Origin: an uncultured Clostridium sp.
GTDB taxonomy: Bacteria > Bacillota > Clostridia > TANB77 > CAG-508
Assembly: GCA_900555615.1 (NCBI GenBank)
Contig: USMB01000035.1
Location: forward strand, 1-15,220
DNA: 15,220 bases
Direction: 5' to 3'
The notes under the pieces were generated by a model. That model was given only the letters and a program-made list of their open reading frames with translations. It was not told the origin of the DNA and did not search any database. Numbering within the stretch: position 1 is the stretch's first letter; the number at the start of each line of letters is the position of its first letter. Both the position numbers and the translations under genes were made by a program. Below, piece after piece: positions 14,330-15,220 of this stretch.

Positions 14330-14632
14330 GGACAGGTGGCCGAGTGGCTAAAGGCGGCAGACTGTATGCTTTGCTTTATAAAAGCAGAAATTGCAGCTCG
14401 TGCAAGAAATTGCATGATGAAAACTAGGCTAATTCGGGGAAGTCTTAACAGACTTATGTGCTGATGATAATCCCGAGCTAGAAAGAAATTTCGAGTGTAG
14501 AGACTTTATACCTGGCATCTGAAAAGATGAAGAGAAAGTCCAGACTACAAACCGTAAGGGTAGTGAAAACTATAGTGGTAAGAAATCTGTTCTCATATGA
14601 GTACGATGGTTCGAATCCATCCCTGTCCACCA
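14330..14632 (+). tRNA. tRNA-Tyr (GUA) interrupted by a group I intron
   Basis: Exons 14330-14365 and 14583-14632 join into a class II tRNA. The acceptor is GGACAGG/CCTGTCC and the anticodon stem GCAGA/TCTGT (one G-U). The loop CTGTAAA gives anticodon GTA, the variable arm is CTCATATGAG-like, and the T-arm is GATGG/CCATC with TTCGAAT. A discriminator A and encoded CCA follow. Bacterial tRNA-Tyr is class II, which fits. The coding sequence is broken between U35 and A36 of the anticodon, so the tRNA cannot work until the intron is removed. It lies 27 nt after the CAU tRNA and before a strong terminator. Confidence 0.93.
14366..14582 (+). ncRNA. self-splicing group I intron in the tRNA-Tyr anticodon loop
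   Basis: The 217-nt insert follows a U (14365) and ends in G (14582), as group I introns require. Core helices can be read. P3 is CTAGG (14424-14428) with CCTGG (14511-14515). P4 is TCGGG (14434-14438) with CCCGA (14472-14476). P5 is AAGTCT/AGACTT (14440-14445, 14450-14455). P7 is GACTTT (14502-14507) with AAAGTC (14535-14540). P8 is CATCT-GAAA-AGATG (14516-14529), and P9 is ACTAC...GTAGT. Q-, R- and S-like strings AATCCCGAGC, GTGTAGAGACTTTA and AAGAGAAAGTCC are clear. P1 would pair exon CTGT with a GCAG guide at 14384 or 14393, U-G at the splice site. There is no endonuclease ORF. Confidence 0.9.
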
Positions 14633-14636
14633 TATT

Positions 14637-14670
14637 AATCTTAGGAGTTAATCCTAAGATTTTTTGTTTT
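14637..14670 (+). terminator. terminator of the tRNA operon
   Basis: A perfect 10-bp stem AATCTTAGGA/TCCTAAGATT (14637-14646, 14652-14661) with a 5-nt loop is followed by TTTTGTTTT. Confidence 0.92.
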
Positions 14671-14715
14671 AATGTGGGAAGTTAAAAAGAAAAATACTAT
14701 AAATGGAATTTTTAT

Positions 14716-14744
14716 TTGACAAATTTGGATTATCTGTATATAAT
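14716..14744 (+). promoter_or_regulatory. perfect consensus promoter of the antisense RNA
   Basis: TTGACA (14716-14721), a 17-bp spacer and TATAAT (14739-14744) match the vegetative consensus at every position. No protein gene follows on this strand; transcription would start near 14751 and run into the hairpins of the short RNA. Confidence 0.85.
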
Positions 14745-14750
14745 AGATAT

Positions 14751-14846
14751 AGGAAATGAATAACCGCAGTGAATGCGGTTACCACTACATATAGTTAAAA
14801 CAACACATTCGCAATTTGGTAGAGAGCAGAATGTGTTGTTATTTTT
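14751..14846 (+). ncRNA. candidate antisense antitoxin RNA, about 96 nt
   Basis: The predicted transcript has a 5' hairpin (TAACCGCA/TGCGGTTA, 14761-14781), a single-stranded linker (about 14782-14798), and a 12-bp terminator hairpin (14799-14810 with 14829-14840) followed by ATTTTT. Its end overlaps the stop codon of the convergent 37-codon toxin gene (14845-14847). The linker contains ACCACT (14781-14786), which can pair with the GGUGGU of the toxin ribosome-binding site. The terminator 5' arm contains CAACACAT (14801-14808), which is complementary to AUGUGUUG in the toxin leader (15013-15006). It is expected to act as the RNA antitoxin by pairing at both ends of the toxin mRNA. Existence is well supported by promoter and terminator; function is inference. 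Confidence 0.7.
14799..14846. terminator. shared hairpin terminator between convergent RNAs
   Basis: A perfect 12-bp stem AACAACACATTC/GAATGTGTTGTT encloses an 18-nt loop. On the + strand ATTTTT follows. On the - strand only TTTT follows, so termination of the toxin mRNA here would be weaker, and read-through into the second hairpin (14761-14781) is possible. Confidence 0.7.
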
Positions 14847-14958
14847 ATTCCTTATTTATTATTGAATTTACATATTGTATGTATATAATTGTTAATAAGG
14901 TTACGTTTATAGTTATAGAAACCATAATGGCTATTAATAAAAATAGTATAAAGCCCAT
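14845..14958 (-). CDS. 37-aa hydrophobic peptide, candidate type I toxin
   Basis: Reading leftward from ATG at 14958, the gene encodes MGFILFLLIAIMVSIT followed by INVTLLTIIYIQYVNS and IINKE. A single membrane helix covers about residues 3-28, with a short polar C-terminus; it has no signal cleavage site. GAGGTG (14970-14965) lies 6 nt before the ATG, a proper ribosome-binding site. A promoter is present at 15044-15072. Size, hydrophobicity, a structured leader and an overlapping convergent RNA are what type I toxins such as TxpA or Fst show, but the Fst sequence signature is absent. It could instead be a small membrane regulator. I chose this frame because it alone has a good ribosome-binding site; the opposite-strand 81-codon frame from TTG 14816 has none. 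Confidence 0.68.
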   Translation of the reverse strand: MGFILFLLIAIMVSITINVTLLTIIYIQYVNSIINKE

Positions 14959-14962
14959 AAAC

Positions 14963-15006
14963 ACCACCTCACTTTCTGATAACGAAAGTTATCTTAGTTT
15001 AGTGGC
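14963..15006 (-). promoter_or_regulatory. toxin leader structure that can hide its ribosome-binding site
   Basis: In the toxin mRNA a local hairpin GATAAC-TTTC-GTTATC (14993-14978) is enclosed by a 6-bp helix between GCCACU (15006-15001) and GGUGGU (14968-14963), including G-U closing pairs. That helix would cover most of the ribosome-binding site and keep translation low until the mRNA is refolded or processed. Confidence 0.55.
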
Positions 15007-15043
15007 AACACATCTACTACAATGTTCATTTCCTATGTTATCC

Positions 15044-15072
15044 AATATAACATATAATTAGAAGTAAATCAA
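15044..15072 (-). promoter_or_regulatory. promoter of the candidate toxin gene
   Basis: Reading leftward, TTGATT (15072-15067) and TATATT (15049-15044) are separated by 17 bp. Transcription would begin near 15037, giving a leader of about 80 nt that starts with nearly the same sequence as the antisense RNA. Confidence 0.6.
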
Positions 15073-15134
15073 TATATATAAACAAAATTTCGCAAAAATA
15101 AATTACACTTGAAAAAATATTATAAAACAAAAAA

Positions 15135-15165
15135 TAAGCAACCAATTCTGATTGCTTACTTTTTT
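15135..15165. terminator. hairpin terminator near the right edge
   Basis: TAAGCAA/TTGCTTA (15135-15141 with 15152-15158) with a 10-nt loop is followed by CTTTTTT on the + strand. On the - strand the motif is followed by TTTTTTGTTTT, so it can end transcription in both directions. It insulates the toxin region from whatever lies to the right. Confidence 0.7.
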
Positions 15166-15190
15166 GGTTCTATAATAAATGTTGGGGTGG

Positions 15191-15220
15191 TTAAATAAAT
15201 ACTTCAACATTTTTATTATT
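15191..15220 (-). CDS. possible 3' end of a leftward gene entering from the right
   Basis: One frame on the - strand is open from the window edge through NNKNVEVFI to a TAA at 15193-15191, just before the terminator at 15135-15165. Only nine codons are visible, so this is a weak call based on position alone. Confidence 0.25.
   Translation of the reverse strand, partial: NNKNVEVFI

Noticed and set aside
14816..15061. 81-codon frame on the + strand starting at TTG
   Set aside because: It lacks a ribosome-binding site, starts in the loop of the shared terminator hairpin and has a composition typical of non-coding AT-rich DNA. The opposite strand carries the better-supported 37-codon gene.
15086..15210. 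Leftward 35-codon frame beginning at an ATG near 15210
   Set aside because: It would run straight through the bidirectional terminator at 15135-15165 and shows no ribosome-binding site within the window.
1..15220. CRISPR array, insertion sequence or prophage
   Set aside because: No regularly spaced repeats, transposase, integrase or phage genes are visible; the 25-bp repeat pair at the left edge has no spacers.

Overview
The window comes from a low-GC (roughly 30% G+C), endospore-forming member of the Bacillota, most likely a clostridial lineage. The evidence is a spoVAC-spoVAD-spoVAE operon, an infC-rpmI-rplT operon behind an L20-type leader, strong AGGAGG ribosome-binding sites, consensus TTGACA/TATAAT promoters, and GITVLSLVV-type pseudopilins common in clostridial genomes. 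TAA and TGA both act as stops, so the standard bacterial code applies. Genus cannot be settled from the sequence.

Layout. At 1-900 a 25-bp repeat pair and a consensus promoter precede an unrecognised membrane protein. At 944-3605 a leftward pair encodes a lysine-rich DUF4912 protein and a GH57/DUF1957 alpha-glucan branching-type enzyme, ending in a terminator shared with the membrane protein gene. At 3648-5024 lies the translation operon infC-rpmI-rplT, with a switchable leader and an infC that probably starts at AUA. At 5055-7207 follow a NT5C-type nucleotidase and an IMP dehydrogenase of the Tritrichomonas foetus type. At 7216-9098 the leftward spoVA operon makes proteins of the spore inner-membrane dipicolinate channel.

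At 9196-13528 a rightward run begins with a 55-residue pseudopilin, then a degenerate prepilin-peptidase-like membrane protein and a divergent PilT-like ATPase. The ATPase overlaps a ROK sugar kinase by 4 bp, and the tRNA methylthiotransferase gene mtaB follows. The first three look like a minimal, altered type IV pilus-like system with no PilB or PilC in view. At 13649-14038 is a small unrecognised protein with two short duplications.

The right end (14171-15220) is dominated by RNA. A CAU-anticodon tRNA is followed by a tRNA-Tyr(GUA) whose anticodon is split by a 217-nt ORF-less group I intron with recognisable P3-P9 pairings. Beyond its terminator lies what reads as an undescribed type I toxin-antitoxin locus. 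A leftward gene encodes a 37-residue hydrophobic peptide, with a ribosome-binding site that can be sequestered by its own leader. A convergent RNA of about 96 nt is driven by a perfect consensus promoter, and its terminator hairpin abuts the toxin stop codon. The two transcripts share a 12-nt 5' sequence and have extra complementary blocks in the toxin leader, an arrangement like the Fst/par loci but with an unrelated peptide.
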